From assembly GCA_033064195.1 (NCBI GenBank), contig JARBJD010000076.1:186001-250000 (forward strand): a stretch of DNA of 64,000 nt, in the 5' to 3' direction. Below the pieces are notes generated by a model. The model had not been told where the DNA came from. It saw only the letters and a list, made by a program, of their open reading frames with translations, and did not search any database. Source of the stretch: Blattamonas nauphoetae (lineage: Eukaryota; Preaxostyla; Oxymonadida). The translations under genes and the position numbers were made by a program. Shown one piece after another: positions 1 to 10,014 of the stretch; the stretch's first letter is position 1, and each line of letters starts with the position of its first letter.

Positions 1-1057
1 AAGGCACAAGTCGCCACAGACAATAATCGTTCGATCGAATCGTTTGCATTTTTTCTTCTTAAATCGTTGATTGCTCGTTTCCAAAGGCCGAAGATTCCAA
101 GGTCACAGGGTTGCGTTAAGTGGGACGAATTTGGAGGGAGAAGAAGGAGAATGATATTATGTTTGGAGAGTTCAGCCCGAACATCATCGGTGGTATGAAC
201 TTTACACCCATCTGTGAGCAGTACTGCGGTCTGATCGGGCAGACCGCAGTACTGTCTTCGCCTCTGGACGGCAGGCACCAACACCATTTGAATCCATTCC
301 CGAAAAATTGCCGAATCAACCCTTTGAGACGACGACATCTTAATGAGGCAATCCCGACTGTGTACCACGCCTATGAGCCCCATTTCAAGTGTGTCAACGT
401 CTTTTCCTACAACATAAAATGGTATTTCAGAGCTCCCGTCAAGACATAAAAGGTGAATGATGGTGAAAGCACATTCCGATCTGGCAATTGGATAATGCGA
501 TTGATCGTTCATTTGCATGGGAAGGAGAAATTTCTGCGAGCTTGCGTCTTCATGAGCATGATATTGTGACTCATCCGTATGAAAAATGAAACTGTATGGA
601 ACTGTGTTTGTAATTTTCTCAAGATCATTTTTATACTGAATGATGTGTTCCGGGTCCGCTTTCATATGGTATATGTCGCGTGGTTCGATCGTCCCATAAT
701 ATATTTCTTTGTGATTTCGTTCTAGTAGTCTTACATGGAAACGATCGGACACTTGAAAGCCAAAGCTGTCAAAGATGAATTTTCGTAAATCGGCCACCTT
801 CCAAGGCTCACTTGTCGAGCCTGCCTCGATTATTTTCTGGATAACCTCCTTCTCTTGATCTGCTCGACACGTTGAAGGAACCAACGAACTCTTGATATGT
901 TCGATTCGTGCTTACGATCCTTGACTTCTGGAAAGAGTGTTTCAATGATGATCGTGGGAAAGATGTCCTTAAAACTTTCCAGGAATCTTTCTTTGTTTAT
1001 TTCGAGGTTCTTGCCGCTCTTAATTTTTGGCATGCTATTTTTTTTCGGAGAAATCAA
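1..1057 (-). CDS. pogo/Tigger-like DDE transposase, 3' end beyond window
   Basis: The minus strand is open from about 870 down to base 1, with no stop before the window edge, so the C-terminus lies outside. The translation shows a DDE_1-type catalytic core: HTDESQYH near 568-582 (first Asp), LLTDGCKVH near 196-221 (second Asp) and LPPNSSHLTQPCDLGIFG near 100-140 (third Asp in the LQP-D-x-G motif of pogo/Tigger enzymes). Upstream, 830-1057 encodes a basic helix-rich stretch starting MISPKKNSMPK, in another frame, so a frameshift or short intron near 860 separates the DNA-binding part from the core. Cut-and-paste transposition is the expected role from the family. It lies just inside a transposon end at 1370-1442 and may belong to that element. 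The DDE identification is firm; whether the copy is active is unknown. Confidence 0.8.
219..254. repeat. perfect 15-bp inverted repeat (hairpin) inside transposase reading frame
   Basis: CAGTACTGCGGTCTG at 219-233 is followed by a 6-nt spacer and its exact reverse complement at 240-254. It lies within the open transposase frame, just before the second catalytic Asp on the minus strand. It could form a strong hairpin in RNA, or it may be a chance product of the codons there. Confidence 0.7.
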
Positions 1058-1369
1058 AGATCAATCCAATATTATAGTGAAATTGCTGTTTGCGTTTGGT
1101 CGTTCGCCCACTGATGAAAGACTGCAGAATAGAATCACTTGGAGCTTTTACACTTCATCATTCACCTTCAATGTTCTCCTCGAGCATTTATGGAAAGAAA
1201 AACTGTTAAAAAGACGTTGTCAACCTGCTGGTTGAACGAAAATGACGTGAAAGTGATCTCTCAATCCGAACGTCACCAATCGCGATTGATCCTTCACTGT
1301 GAGCAAATCTGGACCTTTGCATCCGCACGCTCGCTGATTCTTTCTTCATAGAATACAATTTCTCGTGAA

Positions 1370-1442
1370 GGTGAGATCTGACCCATTGAAAAAATCTAGG
1401 GTGACACTGACCGGCACTTTTGGCCCGTCAGCCATGCCTACA
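1370..1442. mobile_element. right terminal end of a CTGACCGG-type TIR transposon
   Basis: This block has the same form as the right ends at 5298-5362 and 22567-22632: GAGATCTGACCC, a short spacer, ACTGACCGGCACTTTTGGCC, then GTCAGCCATGCCTA as the outer tip. The interior of the element therefore lies to the left and includes the DDE transposase region at 1-1057. Its left end is outside the window, so size and target duplication cannot be checked. Confidence 0.6.
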
Positions 1443-1598
1443 CTATACATGGCTGACCTGACCGGAAATCCCGAAAATCGTGAAAACCGACTGACATTCA
1501 CTGGCCAAGTTTTAAAAATTATGGGTCGGATCTCGGAGAAATTGAAGTTTTGCCGATGATCGAGATTTATAGTCTATGAGTGAAAAAGAGACATATTG

Positions 1599-4500
1599 TA
1601 GGCATGGCTGACCGGCACTGACCGGTCAGTTTTCACCGAAAAGTACTGACGGTCACTGACCGGAGAAATTTCTGAACCCATAGTCGAGAGATATCATTTC
1701 TCCGAAGTGGTTTCCAAAACAACCGAAATTCGAATCATTAACCAAAGAATCCTTGAATTTCCTTCGGATATGCCACAATTGATTTATTATCATTGCACTT
1801 CAGCTCTATCACTCTTATTTTCGGAGAGTAATTCCTCAAATGTTCAGAAAAAACAGTTACGGGCACAAGATCGAGCTTAACATCCTCTCTCAATAAAAAA
1901 GTGATAGCTGCCATATTGGATCAGTTCCTCGCTTATATTTGTCTTGCTTTGAGTTGAGTGGACGAGATCTGAACAATCCACTTCAGGCTGTCGAGGAGAG
2001 AGTCGATCCTCCATTCCGAACGAACAGAGATGATGTCCGTTGTGTGGTTGAGTGAGTCAGTGCCGTTCCTGATTCTATCTTCAGAGTCCCAGATGTCACA
2101 TCGAAGAGCGAGGAGGAAGGTGACACCAATTTCATCGTGTTCGTCCCACTCAGTTCCAACAGCCCTCCCGAAACCGATCCAAACACGGCAGGAATGTCTG
2201 CATCTCCATTCCTGATTGTTCAACCAGAAACCACAATCTTCCCCAACGACACTGAAATGGCTGGTTTGGTCTGCGAAGAGGCGAAGAGGATGGTTAGCGA
2301 GGAGAGAGTCAGGACAGATTCGGCTGAGGATGTTGTGAACTGACCCGTCTTCGAGAGTGTGATTGTGTTTCCAGTGATCATCGCTTTGTGTCCACCACAC
2401 GAAAACGGCGTCGATTGGTCAAGAGCAGTTTGGAGTTCGAGCGTGATCGGATTCAGCTTTCCTTCCGTTTTCGAGTCATTCGCTGCTAGTCGGGTCTGAA
2501 CAAGATCGATTGACGAGCAAGGATTCACAGAGAAGCCACATAGCTCCCCATCGGACCCACTCGAACTTGCGAATCCTGTCGATCTCACATCAGCCAGGAA
2601 CAGCACAAGAGGAATATCGTCTGACGAGTTCACTGTGTTCCATCCTCGATGCATGTCCACCGGCGCTGCTGTTGGAGTCAGTGGGAAAGGTGCGAGGAAT
2701 GTCATGCTTGTTTTGGTGATGGCTGAGGCCAGTGACTGTGCTTCCACAAACACTGCAGATCCACTCATAATCGCAGAGCATGATTCGAATGACGTCCCTG
2801 CTTCAACAGCGAATGAACCTGTCGATGAGAGCACAATCGACAAAGCTCCTCCCTTCCCAGACGACGAATACAATTTGAATGTCGTGTCTGCAACCGTCAG
2901 TTTCGATCCTGCTCCCAGCTGAGCCAGAATCACTCCTCCATCTCCCTCCGACGACACCGACTCGAACGAGCAGTTTGTAATTGACACAATCTGGTTGTTG
3001 TTTCCATTTGTGCTCAGGAACGCCCCTCCTCCACTTTCTGTCTGCCAGAGATCGTTTTGAATTCACAGCCAGTAGACACATACATTGTCGATGCTCCTTC
3101 CATTGTGATCATACTTGCCGAGGTCAATGTGAGCGACGACAACGCAATAGTGCTCAATTCAATGTTCCCTCCCGTTTGAGTGAGAAGAGATGACGACGAC
3201 GAGAAGCGAACAGCGAAATCGAACACGGTTCCTGATAGTGCGAGTCTCCCTCCTTCAATCTTGAACAGCGACGCCGTGTGAGCGGCTGAGGGAGGGTCGT
3301 GATCGTCACTGTGCTGGAGAGGGTCAGTGTGCTTCATTTCACAACGAGCAGAGACTGTGAGAGCGATGAGGGAAGTGTGATGTCAATCGACGACAAAGTG
3401 AGTGAGCCAACTTCCACAATTATCTGTCCATCAGATTCAAAAGCAGTGATGCCTCAGAAGACGAAGAGATCGACGCACCTGTCTCAGGGCATTCGAGAAG
3501 AGTTGAGAGAGTGATGTTTGAGCCCAGGCTGATTTCGGTCTTCGTGTGAGTGAGCAGCGAGAAGGCGAAATCGAGTGACGAGCAATGAAGACGCTCCTGA
3601 CCACACTTTCCATGATCCCAGAACCCTTCCGACATAAACACAGCTCCATTCGTGTGTGGATACAAATGATACCCAAGCGGTCCGATGTTCGTCGTGTTTA
3701 TCGAATCTGACCAAAAAAACTTGCTCCAACTGAGCTTTAGTCATCGTGGTGTTCGTCCCAATCAGACTCGTCCAATCATCAGAAATGACAGCTCCCACAA
3801 CTTGTCCCTCCAGAAACACTTCATGACTTCCAGTCATCCCAGCTGTGCTGATCGACACACTCTTCATCACAACATCCCCAGACGAGAACGATTCGCGAGA
3901 GATGAAAACACTCTTCAGCGACAGTATCCACGCTCCACTCATCTTGACGAAGCTGCTGGTTCCAGAGAATGAAAGAGGGACGAATTCGACGCTTTCGGGA
4001 CGAAGAGATCCACCTTTCACATCGAAGAACGACTTCTGGCGAGATACTCCAATCTGTGAAGCTGTTTCTGTGAAGCCGAGTGAGGTGAGCGAGAGAGAGC
4101 CATCAGTAAGATGAGCAAAGCTCTGAGCGGTCGATTGCATGACCATCAGCGAACGTGCTGAACCCAACCCAGTGACAGTGATGGTCTTCTTGCTGGTGAT
4201 GGAGAGAGCGATTGACACCCGACACTTGTTGACCAGCAGAACTGCTCGTCTGTTCCATCTTCTGGGTCGATTGTGATGGACGCTGCGTGAGGGAGAAAGA
4301 CAGTTGATATGTCTCCATTGACTGAAGAACGCGGTGATGAACAGACGCTGAACGACGACGCGATGGGAGTGGTGAGGGAGACACTCGACGATGAATCGAT
4401 GAAGAGCGACGAGGCCGACTGCCCAGCACAGTTTTCGAAGAGAAGACCAGAGAGGGCCAGAGTGTCGCAGGATGTGATTGAGAGTGCGACAGACATCGAG

Positions 4501-5362
4501 ACAGATTGAACAACTGCTTGTTTCATCTGTCGTGACTCTTCTTCTGCTGCAGGTTTTTCCTCTATTGCTTCTTTCACGTCTACGACTGAGAAAATGTGAT
4601 ATTTTTGGACGCAGTTCAGTTTGACATCAGTGAAACTGGAATTCCTAAAAAGAAAGATAGAACCGAGTTTTTTCACTTTCTTAATGAGTCGGGGGAGGAG
4701 ATTGTACATTTGGTATCTTGTATTCTCCAATCGGGTGCGACTGACAGTGGATCGATGATATCTTCGTTTCTGAGCAACAATAAGAAAGAAAAGTGATGTG
4801 ATGAATAAAGAATGATGCATGATACCAAAGTCTTCACAGATAATAGTGACAAATAAGCAGATTCGCTCGTTCGAAACGAACAAAGTTGAGCCTTGTGATT
4901 TGCTTTCGATCTGAACCTTCCCAACAGCTGGAATTGCTGCAGTTGGTGATTATCAAGTCCGTATCTTCAGTCTCTGATAGTTGGGCTTGCAAAAACGCTA
5001 TCAGACGAGACAGCTTTGAGGAAGACGAGGGAGAGGTTGGATCTGCGTGTATTCTAAAGAACAATGAGAAGGCGGCAGAAAAAGAGAGAAATAAGCGTCT
5101 CAAATGCATGAATAAGGTAGAGAAGAATATAGTGAGACTATTGAGCTCTAAATATTCATAAAGATGGTGATCAAGATGTGCATTGCACAAACAAAAGAAA
5201 TGAGGCTATCAAACGGTTTCAGGAAGATTCTCTGGACATGTAGTTTTGCCGAGTTTCGACTTTTAGGGAAATAGCTCACAATTAAAAGATATATCGAGAT
5301 CTGACCCTTTGAAGTTTTGTGAACTGACACTGACCGACACTTTTGGCCGGTCAGACAAGCCT
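1599..5362. mobile_element. 3.8-kb TIR cassette (hAT-like by target duplication) carrying a surface-protein gene
   Basis: The left tip TAGGCATGGCTGACCGGCAC at 1599 and the right tip CCGGTCAGACAAGCCT ending at 5362 are inverted relative to each other. The 8-bp flanks are identical: ACATATTG at 1591-1598 and 5363-5370. Both ends contain repeated CTGACCGG motifs in their first ~80 bp, like the subterminal repeats of hAT elements. No transposase is visible inside; the interior holds a broken beta-helix surface-protein gene on the minus strand (1933-4883). The same ends recur at 20939-22632 and 61603, so this is a family. Eight-bp duplications suggest hAT, but other 8-bp superfamilies are possible. 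Non-autonomous element with captured host sequence is my reading. Confidence 0.8.
1933..4883 (-). pseudogene. beta-helix (pectin-lyase-like) surface protein, broken
   Basis: Reading minus from 4883 to 1983, several overlapping open segments in different frames (4146-4883, 3484-4218, 3420-3665, 3014-3337, 2220-2987, 1983-2186) give one continuous kind of protein: Ser/Thr-rich beta-strand turns with short GG or G-D-G turns and phrases such as LLFENCAGQ, SITNCSFESV and ILAQLGAGSKLTV. This is the look of right-handed beta-helix surface proteins of the Trichomonas/oxymonad type. No signal peptide or membrane span is present, so both termini are probably missing. At least four frame changes are needed to read through, so it is a pseudogene unless the assembly has indel errors. 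It sits entirely inside the TIR cassette 1599-5362. Ligand binding or host interaction is only inferred. Confidence 0.7.
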
Positions 5363-5370
5363 ACATATTG

Positions 5371-5978
5371 TCGGCCAAAACAGTCATAATCACTGTTTTA
5401 TTGGATAAAAATGAAGATCTGGCATTTTTGTTGTTTTGATCATTTTTGTGGGAGGATCTGCCACAGACAGTCAGTCGATTTTCGCTGACATGAGGGTTTT
5501 TCTCGATGAATAGTGAATTCTAGACCCTAAAAGTTGAAAAATATCGTAGAGTGAAGTGTGGAGAATGTGTGGTCACAACAAGCCAGTCGTAAATCACCAT
5601 AGTTGTCCAGAAAAAGGCTCATGTCAGTGTTTTTTGAGGACTGTCAGTGACTTGACTTTGTCAGTTATGTGTAGCTTTTCTGATCGCTTTTTGACTTCAC
5701 ATTATTCCTTCTTACACCTCAAACACACTTATTTTATCTAAATTTTGTCACTTTTTTCAACTGAACACCTCAATCGCGAGAAATCGCTGTTTTACCTCAT
5801 CAACTTTTTTATGGTTCATCTTCCGATGGAGGGCTCCTTTCCTTCTCTTCTTTCTCCAACAACTTCTTGTTGACGTGTTCTTGACAAATCAGAATAGAGA
5901 AAATGAATATCATGATCCTTTTCACCTCTCTCCAGCTGAGATCTTCAAAGAGGTGGAGACTGGGTGACTCAATTTTCA
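5371..5978. other. no gene seen
   Basis: AT-rich spacer between the TIR cassette and the 19-bp minisatellite. Short open frames only; nothing recognisable on either strand. Confidence 0.5.
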
Positions 5979-6197
5979 GGGGAGAATCTCGGTCACAGGG
6001 GAGAATCTCGGTCACAGGGGAGAATCTCGGTCACAGGGGAGAATCTCGGTCACAGGGGAGAATCTCGGTCACAGGGGAGAATCTCGGTCACAGGGGAGAA
6101 TCTCGGTCACAGGGGAGAATCTCGGTCACAGGGGAGAATCTCAGTTCTAGGGGAGAATCTCAATCACAGGGGAAAATCTCGGACCACAGGGGAAGAA
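5979..6197. repeat. 19-bp minisatellite
   Basis: About eleven tandem copies of GGGGAGAATCTCGGTCACA. The first eight or so are identical and the last three carry substitutions and an insertion. The period is not a multiple of three, so open frames crossing it are by-products of the repeat. Confidence 0.9.
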
Positions 6198-6236
6198 TGT
6201 CAATGTCAATAGGGATGAAGAAAATTGTAGTTTTGA

Positions 6237-6315
6237 TCATGAGTAGTTCAGTGGTTAGAGTGGAAGACTGCCACTGTCCCAACCTGGGTTCGATTCTCTT
6301 TGTCGACTTTTTTTT
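6237..6315 (+). tRNA. decayed tRNA-like gene, Gly(GCC)-like anticodon loop
   Basis: TAGTTCAGTGG (6244-6254) matches the pol III A box of the D arm. CTGCCAC gives an anticodon loop with GCC, as in glycine tRNA. GGTTCGATTCT (6287-6297) matches the B box of the T arm. A run of eight T residues follows at 6308-6315, a typical pol III terminator. The acceptor stem does not pair and the anticodon stem has mismatches, so this is a tRNA pseudogene or a tRNA-derived (SINE-like) head rather than a working tRNA. Confidence 0.45.
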
Positions 6316-6446
6316 GACTACGATGTCGCAACTGTTTTTTTAATATATGCCATTTTCCCTATATCACAGATCATTCTCTTTCTATTTTGAAGTAGAATCT
6401 GACATTTGTCGAGATCTGCCCACAATTCGTCTCTCGTCCGTTTCAC

Positions 6447-8336
6447 ATGTTCTCTCCTCCATCTCATGAGGAACAAAAGCTGTCAATGCAAGATTTCAAA
6501 CATGATCAATATTTTAACTCTTTTACGGAACTAGATTCTTTCATAACAGACAAATCTCATCATTGTGGAATGAAGTTTGTGAGACAGACGTATCATAGTC
6601 TGAAGGATGCAAAGTATGTGTGTGTTTTCCATCCGACACCTCCATCGTTGACCACCGGACAACGAGAAATCACCTCAACTCATGATCTGGAATGCAATTG
6701 TGCGCTAAATTGTAGTTATTCAAAAAAGTCAGAAAAATGGACTTTACGTTGGAATCAGATCGATCACAGTCACTCAAGAACTGAAATACTTGCTGAGCCA
6801 CGAGTACGAATGCGAAAACAAGACGAAGAAGAAGCTATCAAACTTTTCGACGCTGGTGTGGCATCTGGGAAAGTATTACAGAGACTCAAGGAAGAACATG
6901 GATCAAAAGCCCAAATTGAAGATATTTATTATTTAAGGTCGGCCCACAGACTGGCCCAAGATGGAGATGACACTTTCGAAAATGTTTATGACTACGTAAC
7001 AAAGAAAGGGTTCAAGCTCGACAGCCGATTGGATGAAGATGGAACTGTTTCGTCATTCCTCATGTATTCCGATGCTTCTTTACAGTTGTACAGACAATTT
7101 CGTACTGTCCTCATTATGGATGCAACGTATTCAACCAACAAGTTTAACTATCATCTCGTCCAAATTATAGGAAAACACTCTACCGGAAAATTCTTTACAC
7201 TTTGCTATGGGTTTCTCCAACATGAATCAGTTCCGGATTATGAATGGCTTCTCAGGCAACTCCTTGCCCACACTAACGGACTATGCAACACAAGAGTCAT
7301 GGTGACCGACTCGGCTCAGGCAGAAATTACTGCTATAAGAAATGTTCTCCCCCACATTAAACATATACTCTGTAGTTGGCACATCAAACGCAACATCGAA
7401 GCTCGTCTCCTGACCCATGTGCAAGATATGGAAAATAAGGATGATTTGATTCATTTTTTTAACGAAAAATGGAATGAACTACTCAACACAAATTCTTCAG
7501 AACAGTTCGAAAATGCAAAGCAGTTTTTTATCAGTTGTCTCCTCGAAAATGATGAACATTGGGCCGACCTCGTGACATACCTGAATCGCCAATGGTTTCC
7601 ATTGGCTGAATTCTTTTTTCCTTGCTTTATAGACCAGTTCCCACATTTGGGAATAACCACCACCTCACCGGTGGAAGGTATGCATGCCTCCCTCAAGCGT
7701 ATTCTCCCATCGCGAAACATCCGTTGAATCCAAACGATCAAATCTATTCTCCTATTCGACGCAAATCAGAAAGATGAACTGAACAGGTTGGTACAATTGC
7801 AGTTGACTACGAGAATTAACTTGCTCAAGGTTGTCCCTTGTTTCAAGCATCTATGGGGGAAGGTATCCTTTGCTGGGATTTTGGAAATACATCGTGGAAT
7901 GACACCAGCCAGGGCTGCTCAACCGTGTACCAATCGGACGACCACAACAATGCTCATCCCTTGCTGTCATATTCTCAATCGATTCTACAACGAGCGCGTC
8001 CCATATCCGCTCCACCTCATTCCCCCACCTTGGAGGCTCTATGGAGTGGAAGAACCCGCCGATCCTTTTAATCAAGCCGCCTGGATTCGCTCATACAGCG
8101 TGGGTGACCGTTTCCAACTCATCCGCCACGCCAAGCTTCCTCCCGTTCAGCCATCCCACAATCGACACGTTGGCGCGGCTGCTTCACTCCATTGTGTGGA
8201 ACCGCGAGCGGAACTGGTTATCAGGAAAGCAGAACGACTAAACAAGGCAGTTTCACAAACGAGACGAAAAAAAGCTGGAAAGGGGAAAGTCTCACAATCC
8301 ATCACAACTATGACTCTTTCAGACGACACAGATTGA
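6447..8336 (+). pseudogene. MULE (Mutator-like) transposase with one in-frame TGA
   Basis: A single frame runs from ATG 6447 to the stop at 8334-8336, interrupted only by TGA at 7725-7727. The N-terminal part has a FAR1/WRKY-GCM1-like zinc region with Cys and His residues around CNCALNCSYS. The catalytic core shows LIMDATYSTN (first Asp), VMVTDSAQAE (second Asp), the CSWHIKRN block typical of MULE enzymes and TTTSPVEGMHASLKRIL (Glu). The C-terminal part has a SWIM-like CCHIL segment. Around 630 codons is a usual MULE length. The TGA lies directly after SRNIR, where CGA to TGA would be a one-step change. No terminal inverted repeats were found around it. It does not share the ends of the MULE-like element at 35937-37940. 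Confidence 0.85.
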
Positions 8337-8859
8337 GTCGGGGTAATCATTCTTTCTTCATTTCGTTTTCAGAACACCTTCACAGCTTTTATGTCAAACT
8401 TCATCCTCAACTCGTTGAACCAATCTTCCTGTCCCGTCTCTGTTCATCAGAACCATTTTTCAAAACATACTGTCGATGCTCTCAAGCCTCCAAGGCGGTT
8501 TGGAGGCGAAGAGCAAGGCTTTTACATCTTTTCAAGTTATCATATCTTGATTTGGTGTATTCCAATCTATCAGTCATTTTTACTCATTTGTCTCTTATGA
8601 TGTTAAACTGTCCTGTCCTCCTCGCTTTTTGTCCTCCCTCCACTTTTTCTTGTCCTATTTTGAAACAGAGGGAAATTAGCGATTTTTTTGTGATTTCAGG
8701 TGAAAATATTGCATTTTAGGACGAATTTTTGCTTCTTGTGGCGAAATAAGTGTCAATGAGCGAGTTGGGGGGATACAACTTCTATTATGGGTCCGATCAC
8801 ATCCATTTCTCAATTCGCAGTTTTTGTTCTTCAAACAAGAAATGAAAACGAAATATTTT
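8337..8859. other. no gene seen
   Basis: Spacer after the MULE transposase. It contains a small inverted repeat (GCCTCCAA with TTGGAGGC near 8487-8508) and a TGTCCT-rich patch near 8607-8660 resembling one near 12980-13160. No coding signal. Confidence 0.4.
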
Positions 8860-9231
8860 CTAAACATTTCGAAAAGGGAGGTGAATGAAACGTGAGTCTC
8901 TTGACAAAGTGATTGAACGAGGTTGAGGGATTCTCAAACTCCTGCTTTTCTTGCCAGGAGCGAAGACGGCGAATTGAATGTCGTTGTTATCGGTGGGAAA
9001 ACAATCAGAGGTTGTTAAGGTGACGCTGTCCATCCTTCGCCGCCTCTCTTTCCTCTCCAGTCGGAGTCTCTCCTCTTCCACTCTCTCCTTCTCAGCGATC
9101 GTCGCGAGACTTCCTCTTCTCCTCTGACCCCTTTCCGCTCGGCTCAAAGTAGAATCTTCAGCGCTGCTTCCTTCCCTCGTAATTCGTCGGGTGAGCTTGT
9201 CTTCTCGTCGTGTCGTATCGAACTCAAACAC
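8860..9231 (-). CDS. hypothetical basic, charged protein fragment
   Basis: A 123-codon open frame rich in Arg and Glu, with a probable coiled-coil stretch (AEKERVEEERLRLERKERRR) and an Arg-rich C-terminus. It is not recognised. It could be a cytoplasmic tail of a membrane protein or a fragment of a longer decayed gene, since upstream minus-strand sequence (to about 9420) continues coding-like in another frame. Confidence 0.35.
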   Translation of the reverse strand: MFEFDTTRREDKLTRRITREGSSAEDSTLSRAERGQRRRGSLATIAEKERVEEERLRLERKERRRRMDSVTLTTSDCFPTDNNDIQFAVFAPGKKSRSLRIPQPRSITLSRDSRFIHLPFRNV

Positions 9232-9423
9232 TGAAGTCGAACGATGAGCGATCTTGTCTGTTCGATCGAGATCGTTTCTTTCTCACTGTATTGGAGAATC
9301 ATTCACTCGTTCTTTCAACACTCGGTTTCATCTTGGCAACTGGTCAGCGAACTTTGGAAATGAGATCTTTGCAGATGGGGAGAACGGGAAAGACATTCCG
9401 CACTGTGGTTACTTTGGAGTGAG

Positions 9424-9872
9424 TTGATGGACGATTGGAAAGGGGATCTCGCGGCGAATGGAGACCATTCGATTCCGATTCCTCTGACTCTCTCCACTCC
9501 AATCCCAGTTTTTTTGAGCGAGGCAGGCTCCCTACATGTGGACAACAACACATTCTCATCGTGTTCATCTTCAGGCGATGCCATTCGATCTTCGTCTCAT
9601 TTGACAACTCAGGCGAGGTTCACGTGAACATTTTCGATTATTCACTGACCCATCTCATCTTCTCGTCAGCATCGTCGAACTCAGAATCAACAGCTTCGAT
9701 TGATGAGTTGGTTGTTGGACACCATCTGGACAGAACAGTCACATTGGATCGTAGTGAAGGCAGTTTCGGTCGAGAGAAAGGAGAATCGGTTTGGGGAGAC
9801 GACGAGCCAACAGGAATGAACACATCGCTCTTTCCTTTCAGTCTCGCTTCCTTCCCCTCCTTCTTCTCCTAA
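9424..9872 (+). pseudogene. beta-helix surface-protein fragment
   Basis: The frame from 9424 reads SEAGSLHVDNNTFSSCSSSG, a typical beta-helix coil with a T-F-x-x-C turn. The same theme continues in the next frame (9435-9872) with FVSFDNSGEVHVNIFDYS. At least one frame change separates the two parts. No signal peptide, membrane span or complete ends are present, so this is a fragment of the same surface-protein class seen at 17.0-18.7 kb. Confidence 0.45.
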
Positions 9873-10014
9873 TCGTCAGCCTCTGTCTCATCTCTCTCCA
9901 ATTCTTCATCTTCCCCATAATCCTGGCGATCTGAGCACTCGACATCCCTGCATCTGTACCATCGTGATCAGATGTGTTCTCATTCCCGACGCAAACTACT
10001 CCGCCTTTTGCTTA

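Noticed and set aside
1-1442. Assigning the left-edge transposase to the CTGACCGG element family
   Set aside because: The other end of that element is outside the window, and pogo-type enzymes normally duplicate TA rather than 8 bp; left as a possibility only.
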